Below the pieces are notes generated by a model, which was not told the DNA's origin, did no database searches, and was given only the letters and a program-made list of their open reading frames with translations. This document shows positions 27,501-38,513 of a DNA stretch of 64,000 nucleotides, in pieces. The number at the start of each line of letters is the position of its first letter. Positions within the stretch are counted from its first letter, which is position 1. The position numbers and the translations under genes are program-made. Source of the DNA: Maylandia zebra (Eukaryota; Chordata; Actinopteri; Cichliformes; Cichlidae); NCBI RefSeq assembly GCF_041146795.1, contig NC_135174.1, positions 18,036,878 through 18,100,877 of the forward strand, written 5' to 3'.

Positions 27501-28713
27501 GTTTATCTTGTATCAAGGTTAAAGTGACAGCAAGCTCAAACGTCTGGCTCTGTGGATTTTATTTTGCCCTCTTCCAGGTGAGGCGAGGCCAACGCACCGT
27601 CCAGACTGAGACCAAGTACATCGAGCTGATGGTGGTCAACGATTATGAACTGGTATCTGTGAACCCGGCAGCTCCCACAAGTTCTCTTTTGCCTTGTTTG
27701 AGTAACAGGAGTGATAATAATTGATTGTGAGTCTTGCAGTAACATGGTCTTCTCTTTTTAGTTTGTGCAGTTACGCCGGTCGACCACGCAGACGAAGATT
27801 TTTTCTAAATCGGTGGTGAACATGGCAGATTTGGTGAGGAGTTTATTTTTATATTTTTAATAAGAATAGTTTTAAGCCCTGCAGCAGATAAAACCTTTGA
27901 TGTTCAGTGCTTAAAGGACAGGCGTAGATGGTATAAATGTAACAAAAAATCTGTAAGTTTTTAAATGTTTTTGAGTTCTTGATGTTTTGATTGTTTTCTC
28001 TTTAAGCATGGCTTCCCTCATATTGAATCAGGGGCTCTCAAGCTTTCTTTATGGCTGCTGCCACATTCAGAGGCTTTTCTGGCAGATGAAACATTTCTGA
28101 GTTGGACAGCTGCCGTTTTGTATTTGGGGAAAGTCCTACAAGCCATTTTACTGTGACTTTGTTTTTAAGCCATGTCCATTATTATTTCTTTTTCTCAAAT
28201 GCAATAGGTTTTCTTTGGACATTGGCTGCTTTTTCACTCTTTTTCATGTATCTGACCTTTTTGAGAGGAATGTTTAACACCCATAAATCATTCAAGCATA
28301 AAAAATGGCACCTTAATCAAGGGATGTGTCTACACACATGACAGCTTAGCAAAAAACCAAAGAGGTATCTTAAATGGTGTCTTTAGGCATGTTGTTACTA
28401 GCAGTCTGTTGCTAAAGCACATAATTTGTTATAATTTCTTTAGTTTAATCTATTAAAAGTGTCAAAAATATCAGTTTGACAGACATAAAATAGTATTTTT
28501 GCACCAACAAGGTGATTCTCAAAGAGCTGCCAACTGAAAAATGGGATTGGCATGGAAAAGTGGAGGACAAAAGAAGTAGCCACAGTATGTGGAAGTCATG
28601 TCTTTAAGAAATGGGATGAATTCAATCTTGTTAATTTGAACCAAAAATATGATCAGTATGTACGGAGGAGGTGGAGAGAGCTACAACAGTGAGTGTCTAC
28701 AGCCATTTGTAGC

Positions 28714-28750
<37 letters not shown>

Positions 28751-31700
28751 CTGATTGACAGTGGCCTAAATTCTTAGCATAACAATGATCCCAAACATAC
28801 TGTCAGTGCAGCAAAAGCATACCTGGATAGTCATCAGTCATGGACTGGCCTCCACAGAGTGGGCCTCAACATTATTTAAGCAATATGGGAATTTTTTTGA
28901 CAGAATAGAACAAAAAGCAGCCAACATCCAAAGAGGAGCTTTTTTTTTTGTCCTCAATGAGCCTGGTGATAAATTTCTGAAGGCTACTTAAAGAAATCAC
29001 AGGAAAGCTTGACTAGTAGAGTTCAGCCTGTGTTGAAGAGTTAAGATAATCATATTCACTCTCAAACTTTATTTTTACCTTTTATACTATTTTTGCATGT
29101 GTATTTGCACATGTTTCAATAAATGGCCCATTTATTTCCCATTTTCCTGTTAAAATATGAAGAAATGAGGGCTGAGCCAAGACTTTTGCAGAGTATTGCA
29201 CATCAAACAGAAGTGAAAATGTTGCATGTTTAGATTTTAAGTAGGACAAATGGTGCTTATAGTGGAGGATGAATTATTTTGGAGATGTTTATTATGAACG
29301 GAGTAAAGCGATGAACCTTTACAGTCAGAAACCTCAGAGCACTCACTGTGAGCCTTTTGTATCATTTATATAAAAACCTTTTTCCTGCTGTGTGTGGAAT
29401 GGAGCTGATTGCATATGATTATCCTCTAAAACAGCCAATTGAAGAGCAAAAAAAAAATCACTCCATGCTTTTGTCCTCAGCTTGTGAAACCCTTCACTGG
29501 CTGGGAACAGTGACGGTTTCTGTGGCAACCAGCTGTTGCCTTCCTTCTTCACCACTGAAGTAGATGGATACAACTGTCTCCATTATATGCAATATTGCAC
29601 AATTTAAATCATTATTATTCATAAATATGAATTAATATAGCACATTTAAGCGTAACAGATTGTATCCAAAGATTTCAGATGGAATTATCTGGAGGGTTGA
29701 TCTGGAGTTAACCAGCTCTGACAGGGATTTTTAGGTAGACGGCAAAAGGTTACATTGGAAACGTTGCCAGGATGAGTGAAAGATGGTTTACATGTTACGG
29801 TCTAGCTGAAGCATCTTTAACCAGCTGCACTGGGAATATTAGTGATTTGCATATTCCTCCAATATGTATGAATACTGAATGACCTCCTACCTAAACCATG
29901 ACAAATTTAGCTTTGACAAAAGATTTTATATGGAAATTTAATTTACACAGCTTCATGAAGCTGTCATTAAAAGAATAGACAGAACCATCTAAGACGAGCT
30001 ATTTTTCTTCGAGACTGAGCTGTTGTACTCTATTATAAAGAAGGAACTAGTCCACAGCCTTATCCCACAGCACCCTCTTCCTTTCAGAGGGGTCTACTGC
30101 AACTGTTCACAGAAATTGGGCACTTAAATGATTGATTACATACCAGGTGAGGATGCACAATCACGTGCTGATTATCTCTTTTAGATCTACAAGGAGCAGC
30201 TCAACACTCGCATCGTCCTGGTAGCCATGGAAACCTGGTCGTCTGAAAACAGGGTCGCTGTCGGCGATGACCCGTTGCTCACCCTGCGTGACTTCATGAA
30301 GTACAGGAAGGAGAGCATCAAGGAGCGCGTTGATGCTGTGCATCTCTTCTCGTGAGTCTTCCTTTTCTTGTCCTCATCCTCCTCCGGCTTGCTCTCCTTC
30401 TCTCCTAACAGTCTTGTCTTTGCCACAGTGGGAGGACGTTCATGAGCAGCCGCAGCGAGGCAGCCTACATTGGGGGCATCTGCTCGTTGACTCGGGGTGG
30501 AGGGATCAATGAGGTGACATTTGTGCTCTCTACTGTCTACTAAACTTCTAAATATTGATATTTGTGAGGATAATTATTAGCGTGTTTGATTGTGTGTTTC
30601 TTCAGTTTGGCAGTGTGGGTCCTATGGCCATCACATTGTCTCAGAGTCTTGGTCAGAACATCGGCATGCTAAGGAACAAAGAGCGAACAGCTGCTGGTAA
30701 AACTCAGTGTAGAGCTGAACTAAAGCCTTGCACAAGACTCACATTTGAGATTAGAATACTTTGGCATACAGAGGAGACCATGTTAGACTCAGTGACTGCA
30801 AGATAATCAGATCCTGTGGCTTTAAAACGAGCCCAAATCATCATCCCTCCACCACCATAAGAAATCTAATAAACAGCACTCATTTAATTTGCCCACTGAG
30901 CTTATTCTTATACATTTATCACTGAGCAAACGCATCATCTCACTGTTTCAGGTATAACAAGCACATCCTCAGTTTCAGCACAGGCTTGTTTTTCTTTTCT
31001 CCAGGTGACTGCAGGTGTCCAGATCCGTGGCTGGGCTGTATCATGGAGGATACAGGGTAACAATAAATTAAGCTTTCTGTACATTTAGTAAGAATTCTGA
31101 GCAAAAACAGATGTCTTTTGATTTTCAACAGATTTTTCAGTTAATTGATAAATTGCTAAATATTTTCTGTTTCTTGTGTTAATCAGCTACTACCTGCCAA
31201 GGAAGTTCTCTCGCTGTAGTATAGATGAGTATCTGCGTTTCCTCCAGCAGGGTGGAGGCAGCTGCCTCTTCAACAAGCCCACAAAGGTGAGAGATAGTCA
31301 GTTACTATCAGAGGCTCTTAAGGTCAAGATTAATCTCTTTTGTAGGGATAGAAATATAAGAAAAACTCTCATCTCTTGCTATAGACTGAATGGATTCACA
31401 TTGTGCCTTTTAGAAATGTGTTTTTACCGTCTGTTTCCCACGTAGCTCCTAGACCCATCAGAGTGTGGCAATGGGTATGTAGAGCTTGGAGAGGAATGCG
31501 ACTGTGGATCACTGGTGGTGAGCATAAACTAATTAATTCAACGATGGTTTAACTAGTTTTGTCTTTATACTGTGTTAGATTGTAAGTGTAGGTATTAGTT
31601 ATGAGTTTGGGATGTGAGGACCTAAAAGAAAACACTCTTTCCCTGCAGGAGTGCACCCTGAGTGGAGCCAACTGCTGCAAAAAGTGCACTCTTACCCATA

Positions 31701-34700
31701 ATGCCATGTGCAGCAATGGGCTCTGCTGCAGGGATTGTAAGGTAAGCTGTTTTAATGCATTAAACCATAATTCTTTCCATCCCCAAGATCCCTGTGCTGA
31801 TACCTTATCTGAGAATATAAGGTTGCATTTCCGTCAGGCTGATTGGAAATGCTACGATGGTGCAAACTGATATAAAATCTTGGTAGAGGTGCAGCCAGTG
31901 TTGCTGGTTCATTAACAGAGGACTGTTATTTCCTCCATAACTGAGGCAAAATTAAATATTTAAATGGAGCTCGACTTCTGTGGGGAGGCTGACAGAGCTC
32001 ACAGCTGTAGACCAGCTTTGGACTTGGAGGAGCTAACTAGATAGCACAGATTGACTGTGTGTCCATCTCATTTTCCGTGCACCATTCCTCCACATGTCTC
32101 ACATTTGTGTTCTCTGCTGCTGCAGTATGAGCTGAGAGGGGTGACGTGCCGCAGTGCTGTGAATGACTGTGACATTCCTGAGACCTGCACGGGAGACTCG
32201 AGCCAGGTGAAAAAGAGCACCCTGCAGAGAAATTCAGAGATCTAACACCCACAGTGACTCTAAAAAGGCAGATGATGTTATTTCTCTTCCAGTGTCCCCA
32301 TAATGTCCACAAACTGGATGGCTACACGTGTGAAGATGGCCAAGTAAAGTTCAATTACAGTTATATTTAATAGCACATTCTTCCCCCCCTCTCTTATCTG
32401 CTCTGCATCTTTAATTCCTCTCTTTTTCCCTGCCAGGGTCGCTGTTATGGAGGTCGCTGCAAGACCAGAGATAGCCAGTGCAAGACTCTGTGGGGCTTCA
32501 GTAGGTTTGGATTTGATAATGAGCTTTATTTCTTGATTTATTTTTTTTATTGCCCTTTAATAGCTATTCATGCTAACGCTTTTCTTTGGCCATAACCTCT
32601 GTGTTTTTACATCTTCTTAATAAGTTAATTGTAACACTCACTGTAATAAATGCGAGTTTGTTCTCTTTTCCCAGACTCAGCTGACAGATTTTGCTATGAA
32701 AAGCTGAACTCTGAGGGCACAGAGAGAGGAAACTGTGGTCCACACTCCAGTGGCCAGGGATGGGTGCCGTGCAATAAACAGTCAGTGAATATAACTTTCT
32801 GTGTATAACAACAGAACTGTGACCTATAATTAGATTATATGGAATATTTTTAAGCTTTTATTGTTCCATCTTCTCTCGGTTTCCTGCATCAGGGATGTTC
32901 TGTGTGGTTTGCTGCTTTGCACCAATCTGACAGACAGACCGAGATTTGGCGAGCTGCAGGGAAAGGTCACCAGCCTGACCATCCACCATCAGAGCAGATA
33001 CCTGGACTGCAGGTGAGGCAGCCTGATGAAATTCAAAACCTCGGCATGAAAAAATATCAGCTTCATCTATTTTTTTTTTTTTTAAATTTTAGTTCTTTGT
33101 CCGTAGTGGATGAATGCACTCAGAAAATTAGCCTTTTGGAAAAGATTGCACATGAAGACATTATTATATTAGGTAAGCATGATTTGACATAACTGTCTGA
33201 CCCACAGGGGTGGTCACGCAGTGCTGGATGATGGCTTGGATCTGGGCTATGTGGAAGATGGGACACCATGTGGGCCGAACATGATGTGTTTGGAGCGTCG
33301 CTGCCTCCCCGTTACCACCTTCAACCTCAGCACCTGCCCTGGATCCTCATCCTTGCGTATCTGCTCCCACCACGGGGTGAGTCCACAACCGCCATCTGTC
33401 CCACCTCGGAGCTTCCTTTGTTTCAAATTTGGACTTTAGAACGTCATCTCATTTATAAAGCTTTGACTATGTTCGTCCTCTGTGTCCTGCAGACGTGCAG
33501 TAACGAGGTGAAGTGTATCTGTGATCCAGACTACACCGGGAAGGACTGCAGTGTGTTTGACCCGATCCCAACCCCCACCTCGCCAGATGGCCCAGAGAAG
33601 TACAAAGGTAACCTCACAGAGCAGTTTAGTCCTTTCATCAGACAGACTCCGCACCGCCAGCTCCACTAAAGTAACAGAGCTCATTTGCTTTTTGATCATC
33701 TAATCATTTGCAGAAGTCTGTTTCGTATCTGAAGTCCGTATCTGAAGTCCGTATCTTAAGTTCATACCTTTCATGCTGTTTAAAATGATGTGCTTTTTAT
33801 AATATTTAGTTGTTTAATAATTTATTGAAAAGATGCGACAATTAATTTAAAAATTTTTTTATAAATAATTAGTGCATTTGTTTTCTCTTCAACAACAAAC
33901 TGCAGCTACAGTGAATCCAGCAGAGCTTAACAACATGTGGTTGCAAAAAAGGAGACAGAACAAAGAAAAAAAATTCAAAATAAAACTTGGAGGAGTAATA
34001 ATAGACTTATTTAATTTTTTAAAAATAAACAAACAGAAAAATTAAGCTTTGGTTGGAGTTGTACTAGGATTTTCTAAAGTTTCATTTTTGATCTATGAAC
34101 ATGAACTAAAATGTTTTAAAACAGAAAATCAAATACATACACACCTACACCCTTACCCTTTCTGTAATTTATAACCTCTGTGCACTACCAGATTAATTAA
34201 AATTAAATCATCAAGATTTAATTGAAGTGCCGACTGTCAACTTTAGCAAACTATTGGATTTACTGTTTGGAAATTGGAGCCATTTTTATGCAGCACCTCA
34301 TTTTCAAGAGGAGGAAAAAATGTGTAATTGTCCAAATAGTTAAGGACCTGACTGTATGTGGTGCAGAACATGAAGCCTATTTTATTTTCCATATGTACAT
34401 AATGCGTATATTAACTACCCAAAAAGTGACTTATTGGTTCTCAGCACGCCTATATGCCTCTTCCTTCGCTCCCACAGGTCCCAGTGGTACCAATATCATC
34501 ATAGGCTCGGTTGCTGGGGCTATTCTGCTGGCGGCGATAATCCTGGGGGGAACTGGTTGGGGATTTAAGTAAGAGCTCTGGCATGCCTCCGTCTGTGTGT
34601 GCCTGCCGTGTTCCTTCTGTCAGCTAACGTAGATGCCTGCCTGCAGCTCGCTGCTGAACGCTTCTCTGCTTGCAGCCTGATCCATACTCACCACAAGAGA

Positions 34701-35690
34701 GCATGTGGGTTTCTTCTTAAAGCGGGTGGATGTGCAGTAGATGGTTCACTATCTGTGGGTATGTCGAGGGATTTGGCACGAATGAAAGCATTTCAGTAGC
34801 TTGCTGTTTTGTTTTGTTTTGCTTTGTTTACATAAAATCTTCCCTGAAACTTGCATCATGGCATGAGATGATGATGATTAGAATTTGACTCCTATTTGAA
34901 GAAGAGTAACAAAATTAGGGTTGGGCTTGTTGGCTGAGCTTTTTGAGGACAGGAACTTGTTGAGGGCATGTTTTTCTACTTAATACAGTTAATTCAAGAA
35001 AAAACCCCAGTTTATTAATCAACAGTTAGTTGCTATTCTCTCGGGTAAATTTGTCCAAGATAGTGAAACTGCTGTAAGCTCCCATGTCAGACTGACCTCA
35101 GCAATTCAATGGGTGTGTTTGGGTATGCTCAGACCTCTGCAGCCCTCTCCTCCTCTCTGCATGGCACCAACAGCTCACTTTAGTGATGTTAGGAGTGCTT
35201 TGCTGCATTGGTGAGGCGCTCTTTGAAGTTTTCTCTGGCATACTGGTGCACATATTAGAATCCCTTATTAGAAAGCACGTCTCTCCATAGTTCAGTGTGC
35301 ACAGCTGGATTTGACTCCCAATTGTCTTTCTTCTGCCTGCTTTATCCGCTTTGTCTTGTCTCATGCTAGCTTTGCCGTGGCACGCCTGCAGTATGCAGAG
35401 GAACGGATGCGCTCGTCATAATCTTTTGCCTTCATCTCATAACTATAGCTTGTATCTACCCGGACAGATCCTGCACCGGCAGGCAGTAGAGTTTACTTTG
35501 TTGATAGCAAAAGATGAAGATGTGAGATTTGAAGTAAATGCCAGTTTTTCTGCACTGCGTGGTTTGTTTTTTTATCACACTGCTCCTTGAACACCAAAGT
35601 TGATAATATTGCTGTCCCTGTTTATCTTTTTCCTGCATCACTTCCAGAAATATCCGGAAAGGAAGGTACGATCCCACCTTTCAGAGCTGA
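9549..35690 (+). CDS. adam11: ADAM11, non-catalytic transmembrane disintegrin
   Basis: Single-pass membrane protein of the ADAM11/22/23 group, which lacks protease activity and serves neuronal adhesion and synaptic organisation. Twenty-six coding exons join in phase to 781 aa: 9549-9606, 9759-9910, 14619-14695, 15098-15164, 22136-22218, 23616-23673, 25693-25756, 26386-26525, 27578-27652, 27762-27833, 30185-30351, 30429-30513, 30606-30696, 31005-31056, 31187-31286, 31446-31517, 31649-31741, 32126-32206, 32293-32343, 32437-32500, 32675-32780, 32893-33012, 33208-33376, 33493-33607, 34478-34568, 35648-35690. Order: short signal peptide; prodomain ending in a furin site (RRSRR, 228-232); metalloprotease-like domain with HExxHxxGxxH replaced by Q379-S380...Q383...R389; disintegrin (~448-535); Cys-rich region; EGF-like [12 protein letters not shown]; membrane segment (~742-764); short tail ending TFQS. 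The cysteine-rich half is far closer to ADAM11 than ADAM22 or ADAM23. Human ADAM11 is 769 aa. Confidence 0.93.
10092..10119. repeat. Poly(C) tract of 28 bases
   Basis: Twenty-eight consecutive C in intron 2 of adam11. Homopolymers this long are error-prone in assembly, so the length is uncertain. A purine-free tract like this could form a triplex or i-motif. Confidence 0.9.
11619..12130 (-). mobile_element. Degenerate Tc1/mariner-like transposase relic
   Basis: On the minus strand the reading [20 protein letters not shown] (complement of ~12070-12010) matches the conserved Tc1 transposase stretch before its second catalytic region. Stops and frameshifts follow. Further down the same strand, words such as [11 protein letters not shown] resemble the segment after DLNPIE. 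No intact terminal repeats were found. It lies antisense in adam11 intron 2. Confidence 0.65.
15285..15415 (+). repeat. Partial copy of the GGTTAATTGG/TAGGTGTGA interspersed repeat
   Basis: Shares CCAAATTG..ACTAGGTGTGA.TGTGAG, a CTGTC.TTGTGT segment and CAGCTGGGATTG with the fuller copy at 61.84-62.23 kb, in the same orientation but with an internal deletion. The element class is not certain. Confidence 0.6.
18645..18880 (+). repeat. Short local duplication (two ~65-base units)
   Basis: CATGAGAAACTGTGGCTGTTG near 18690 and CATGAGAAACTGTGACTGTTG near 18828 are each followed by a similar CT-rich piece and AATAACCTG(G/A)A.TCA. The units lie about 140 bases apart within adam11 intron 4. Confidence 0.6.
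21085..21362 (+). mobile_element. tRNA-derived SINE
   Basis: The head resembles a tRNA: A-box-like TGGCTCAGGTGG, then B-box-like GAATTGATCCCC. A body typical of teleost SINEs follows (CTTGAGCAGGATACTGAACCC, GATGCATCCATCAGAG, ending GTGCTTTGAGTCCATTTACCATT...AAAGTGCTAA). Diverged and probably inactive. It lies in adam11 intron 4, in sense orientation. Confidence 0.72.
22320..22480 (+). mobile_element. Tc1-like transposon fragment (terminal repeat plus transposase scrap)
   Basis: ACTGTGCAAAAGTCTTGAGCCAC followed by CATTTCTTTATATTTGCTTC is the terminal part of a teleost Tc1-like element. It runs directly into CAGTGGAAACTAATCTTATTGAGTGAT, resembling the WSDES region. The interior between the two is missing, so this is a deletion derivative in adam11 intron 5. 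Confidence 0.6.
23674..25692 (+). other. adam11: adam11 intron 6 (2 kb)
   Basis: AT-rich, with several T runs (about 24.39, 24.63 and 24.65 kb). No exon with conserved content and no recognisable mobile element. Exon 6 ends in phase 0 and exon 7 restarts in phase 0 with ENNDHVVF. Confidence 0.5.
26526..27577 (+). other. adam11: adam11 intron 8 (1 kb)
   Basis: AT-rich intron directly after the furin-site exon. No exon, RNA gene or mobile element recognised. Confidence 0.45.
27834..30184 (+). other. adam11: adam11 intron 10 (2.35 kb)
   Basis: Holds the broken Tc1-like element. The remaining sequence is AT-rich with no recognised exon or RNA gene. Confidence 0.5.
28470..29205 (+). mobile_element. 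Broken Tc1/mariner-like transposon
   Basis: The left part carries words of a Tc1 transposase N-terminus (GDSQRAAN-like, then KWDEFNLVN-like text). The right part, from 28785, reads [20 protein letters not shown], then [13 protein letters not shown], close to the QQKHTW...[11 protein letters not shown] end of the family. It finishes with TTTCAATAAATGG...AAGACTTTTGCAGAGTATTGCAC, the terminal-repeat side. The catalytic middle is missing and frames are shifted. A T32 run (28716-28747) sits at the break. Located in adam11 intron 10. Confidence 0.72.
30740..30865 (-). mobile_element. Tc1-like transposase scrap, same family as 11.6-12.1 kb
   Basis: The minus strand reads [20 protein letters not shown], then SVCQSIL, resembling the GGGSVMVWGCFAASGPG..LAV..SSVYQ region of Tc1 transposases. 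Nucleotide similarity to 12.02-12.12 kb is visible by eye (CATACAGAGGAG...CATCCCTCCACCACC). Only about 125 bases remain, in adam11 intron 13. Confidence 0.6.
33608..34477 (+). other. adam11: adam11 intron 24 (0.87 kb)
   Basis: AT-rich, with a repeat copy at 34.2-34.4 kb. No exon recognised between the EGF-like exon and the membrane-segment exon, which join in phase 1. Confidence 0.5.
34205..34400 (+). repeat. Interspersed repeat copy, family shared with 55.13 kb
   Basis: AAGATTTAATTGAAGTGCCGACT...GGAGCCATTTTTATGCAGCACCTCATTTTCAAG and TGTAATTGTCCAAATAG align by eye with 55.13-55.26 kb (GATTGAAGTGCAGACC...ACAGCCATTC...CCCCATTTTCAGTAATTGGACAA). The class is unknown. Confidence 0.55.
34569..35647 (+). 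other. adam11: adam11 intron 25 (1.08 kb), last intron
   Basis: Separates the membrane-segment exon from the 13-residue tail exon. The first intron bases put TAA in frame (TTT AAG TAA), so intron retention would truncate the protein right after the membrane segment at GWGFK. No other exon recognised. Confidence 0.55.
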
Positions 35691-36505
35691 TCCCAAAGCT
35701 GGGACATCATTAAACCACTGATGATTATATCACTGTATTGCCATCTGTTTTGTAAGAATCATCTGACCTTTTTCTAAGGACTCTCACTTGTATCTGTTAC
35801 CTGCTTCTTTATTCTTATTTTTCCTCATTTATGATCCTTTTTTTTATTAATGTGTATTTGTATAGAAACAATGGCATAAAGCAATGCCACATACTACAGT
35901 CTTTATATAGCCTGTGCATATTGCAGTACCCATTCATAAAATATACAAACTCCTATTCACTGTGTTATCCTAGTTTGCTTCATTTTTATTTGTGCTGCGT
36001 GCCGCTTCAGAGTTGGTTGCCATTCCTAGCATATAGCTTCTGTGTTGATTTGTATTTTAAAAAAAATATTTTGATCTTCTGTCTGCTTTAGTGATTAGTA
36101 AACAGAAAATTAATTGGCAGCTGTTTTTAAATTAGTCATTAAAGCAGTTTTTCGAGCAAAGATAAACCTTTGCTGATTGCTTCTCCTCAGTTTTTGCCTC
36201 TGTGTCATTTACATTGTAGAAAACTGAAAGGCTCGTCTTTGGCTTTTCAGTTTGGGACTCAATCTTTATCTTCTTCTCCCACCTCTTTATCTTCCTTATC
36301 CTCTCCTCTTGTTTTTTTTCTCCACCCCATTCCTCTTCTCTTTCCAGATCTAAGGGAGTTTGAGTCATATCTCTCTGCTGTCCTATCTTCCTTACACTGT
36401 GTGCAGTCCACTCTGAGGAGACAAAACAAAGATGTCTTCCATTACTGGCCCTCAGATTTTTCCTGTTTCTTATGTTGGTACTCAAGCCACCTGGAAAAAT
36501 AAATC
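35691..36505 (+). other. adam11: adam11 3' untranslated region (candidate)
   Basis: Non-coding sequence after the stop. The first clear AATAAA is at 36498-36503. Pyrimidine-rich tracts near 36.3 kb precede several AG dinucleotides, so an alternative 3' exon cannot be excluded, but no conserved peptide is visible. Confidence 0.4.
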
Positions 36506-38513
36506 AGGAGTATGGAAGCTCTGAGGGCACTCCTACAGACCATAAAGTCTGGCTGTAGCTGTCTGAGTCACTTTTGCTGCCGTCACCTCCTCCTGTTTCA
36601 TTTTGCCACATCTTTGTTTCTTTTTGTCTGGGACACACACAGAAGCTTTTTTTTTTTTTCTTTTTTTTTTTTCGCTTCGACAGGTCACAGCAGGTCTTCT
36701 GCTGTACTGACTGTTAAAAAGCTTCACCCCTTTAAATGATTTCACAGAAGGTAGGCCATGCACCTCGCTCAGTCTTGACTTGTTTAATGAAGCCTTGTAT
36801 TAGAGAACAGTTACATATTTAACCTCGTGGAGAGCACAACCACCTCCTCTCAGAAGTGTGACTTTAGCTGTAATAGAAGTGTAAAAATATCAGGCTGCTG
36901 ACATCTTGTCTGTCTAGATGAGGGTTTTGTTTTGTAGACCTTTACATTCCAGAGTAATAGCCATAATTTCTCCCCTTATGCTTCCTTTCCTAATCCTAAA
37001 TCAATGCTTCTACATAATAATTGCTAATGTATGAACGTGTAGTTCCAACCTGCGAGGGATGGTGTTGGATGGCCAGCTGCACATGTATGCACCCAATGTT
37101 TCATCCCGCTGTATGATCCTGTAATCCGCATACAAACTATACTGTATGCATACATGTATGCTGAACATGGGTGCTGTTTATATATAATGTACTGACCCTT
37201 TAGACAGCAGTGACTCACTGCCGCTCTGACTGGAAGCACAAGCCTGAAGAGAGAACAGTCTTACCGCCTGAAACTGCTTGTTTTGGATGATTTAATCAGC
37301 GAGAAGAGATGTAAATCTTTGCATCTTAGGGGAAATCTCAGCTTCTCTGAATGCTCAGAAATGTCACTGGCTCTCACTCAGGCTACGGCCGTGTGTTTTA
37401 TACATGCCAGTATTAGACTTTCATACTGAAAAGTGATAACGAGACAACACAGATCTCCCTCAAGTCCAGAAATGTACATGAATTATTAATTTGGCTTCTG
37501 AAGGTTAGCTGATTATGCTTTGTCTCTAAATGGTTACAGGTTATATACTTCTGACTGAACAGATCCACATAATGAGCAGTATATAAGTGCATTAAAAAAT
37601 TGAGTATCAGAGCGTGTCGATCAGGTTAAGAGGCTTATACTCCTGTGATTGTCACACAAAGCTGTATTTTATCATTAATAGCATTAAGAGTCGTTGGCAC
37701 AGGTGCCAGAAGAAATTATCCGAGTTACACTGCCAGCCAACCTACAGGAGCGTTAAAGGAGTGTTGATACGTTGAGTTGAAGTCCATCACACAAGGGGTT
37801 CCTGCCTCCTGAAAATAACTTTAATAAATTGTTTTTGTAGACAAGAAAAAGACTTTTAACAGTATATAACGTCACACGTGCTCAATATTTGTCACCACAG
37901 GCTTCATTTAAAGGGTTAACATATCTGTTAAAATTACAGTTGGACTCTTTCACCCATAAACGCTGTAGAAACATGAAAAAATCTCTAGGACATGTCTGTC
38001 CTTGAGTGTGCTGGAAGCTCAGGTCACACCATGTTTACTGTAGCTGTGATCGCATACTGTAGTTTGACTTATTAAAAGGACTTTGGCACTACTCACTATT
38101 AAAAGCCAACATTGTCTAGTTTTAGGTAACCTGGCTCTCAGTGTAAATACTCATATTACTGTATATTAAAACCCATAATAAAACCTACCTGAACTCGAGT
38201 GACTCTGTGATCCACTGCATGAGTGTCTGCTGCTATGAATCCAGATATAATTAAACTTTTGTTGCTGATTGTTTGTGTTACATTAGATGAAAGTTTACAG
38301 CTAAACAATTTTAATACAATGTTACCGACTTGCTTAATATACTGTATTAAACTGTACTGAATCTGGCTTGAAAGTATTTTGATAATTTGTAAATATTTGG
38401 TTGACCATCTGTGCAACGCTGACTAACTTGCTACTTCAGTTTCATGTTCATAATTCATAATGACCCGGTTTGTTGTGACAGCTACAATATTACTAGTTTT
38501 AAAGTCTAATTAC
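36506..38513. other. Intergenic spacer between adam11 and p3h4
   Basis: About 2 kb of AT-rich DNA with interrupted T runs around 36.65 kb. No exon, RNA gene or recognisable mobile element. This spacer marks the junction between the two blocks that are separated in human 17q21. Confidence 0.45.

Noticed and set aside
2776-35690. Naming the pair dbf4 and adam22, as in human 7q21
   Set aside because: DBF4-ADAM22 is also an adjacent pair, but the protease-like, disintegrin and tail sequences fit ADAM11 much better ([31 protein letters not shown]). The gjc1, p3h4 and fkbp10 neighbours belong to 17q21.
36512-36739. Alternative 3' exon of adam11 ending GHSRSSAVLTVKKLHPFK
   Set aside because: An acceptor-like CGACAG is present, but the peptide has no recognised counterpart and the splice at 35648 already gives the conserved NIRKGR tail.
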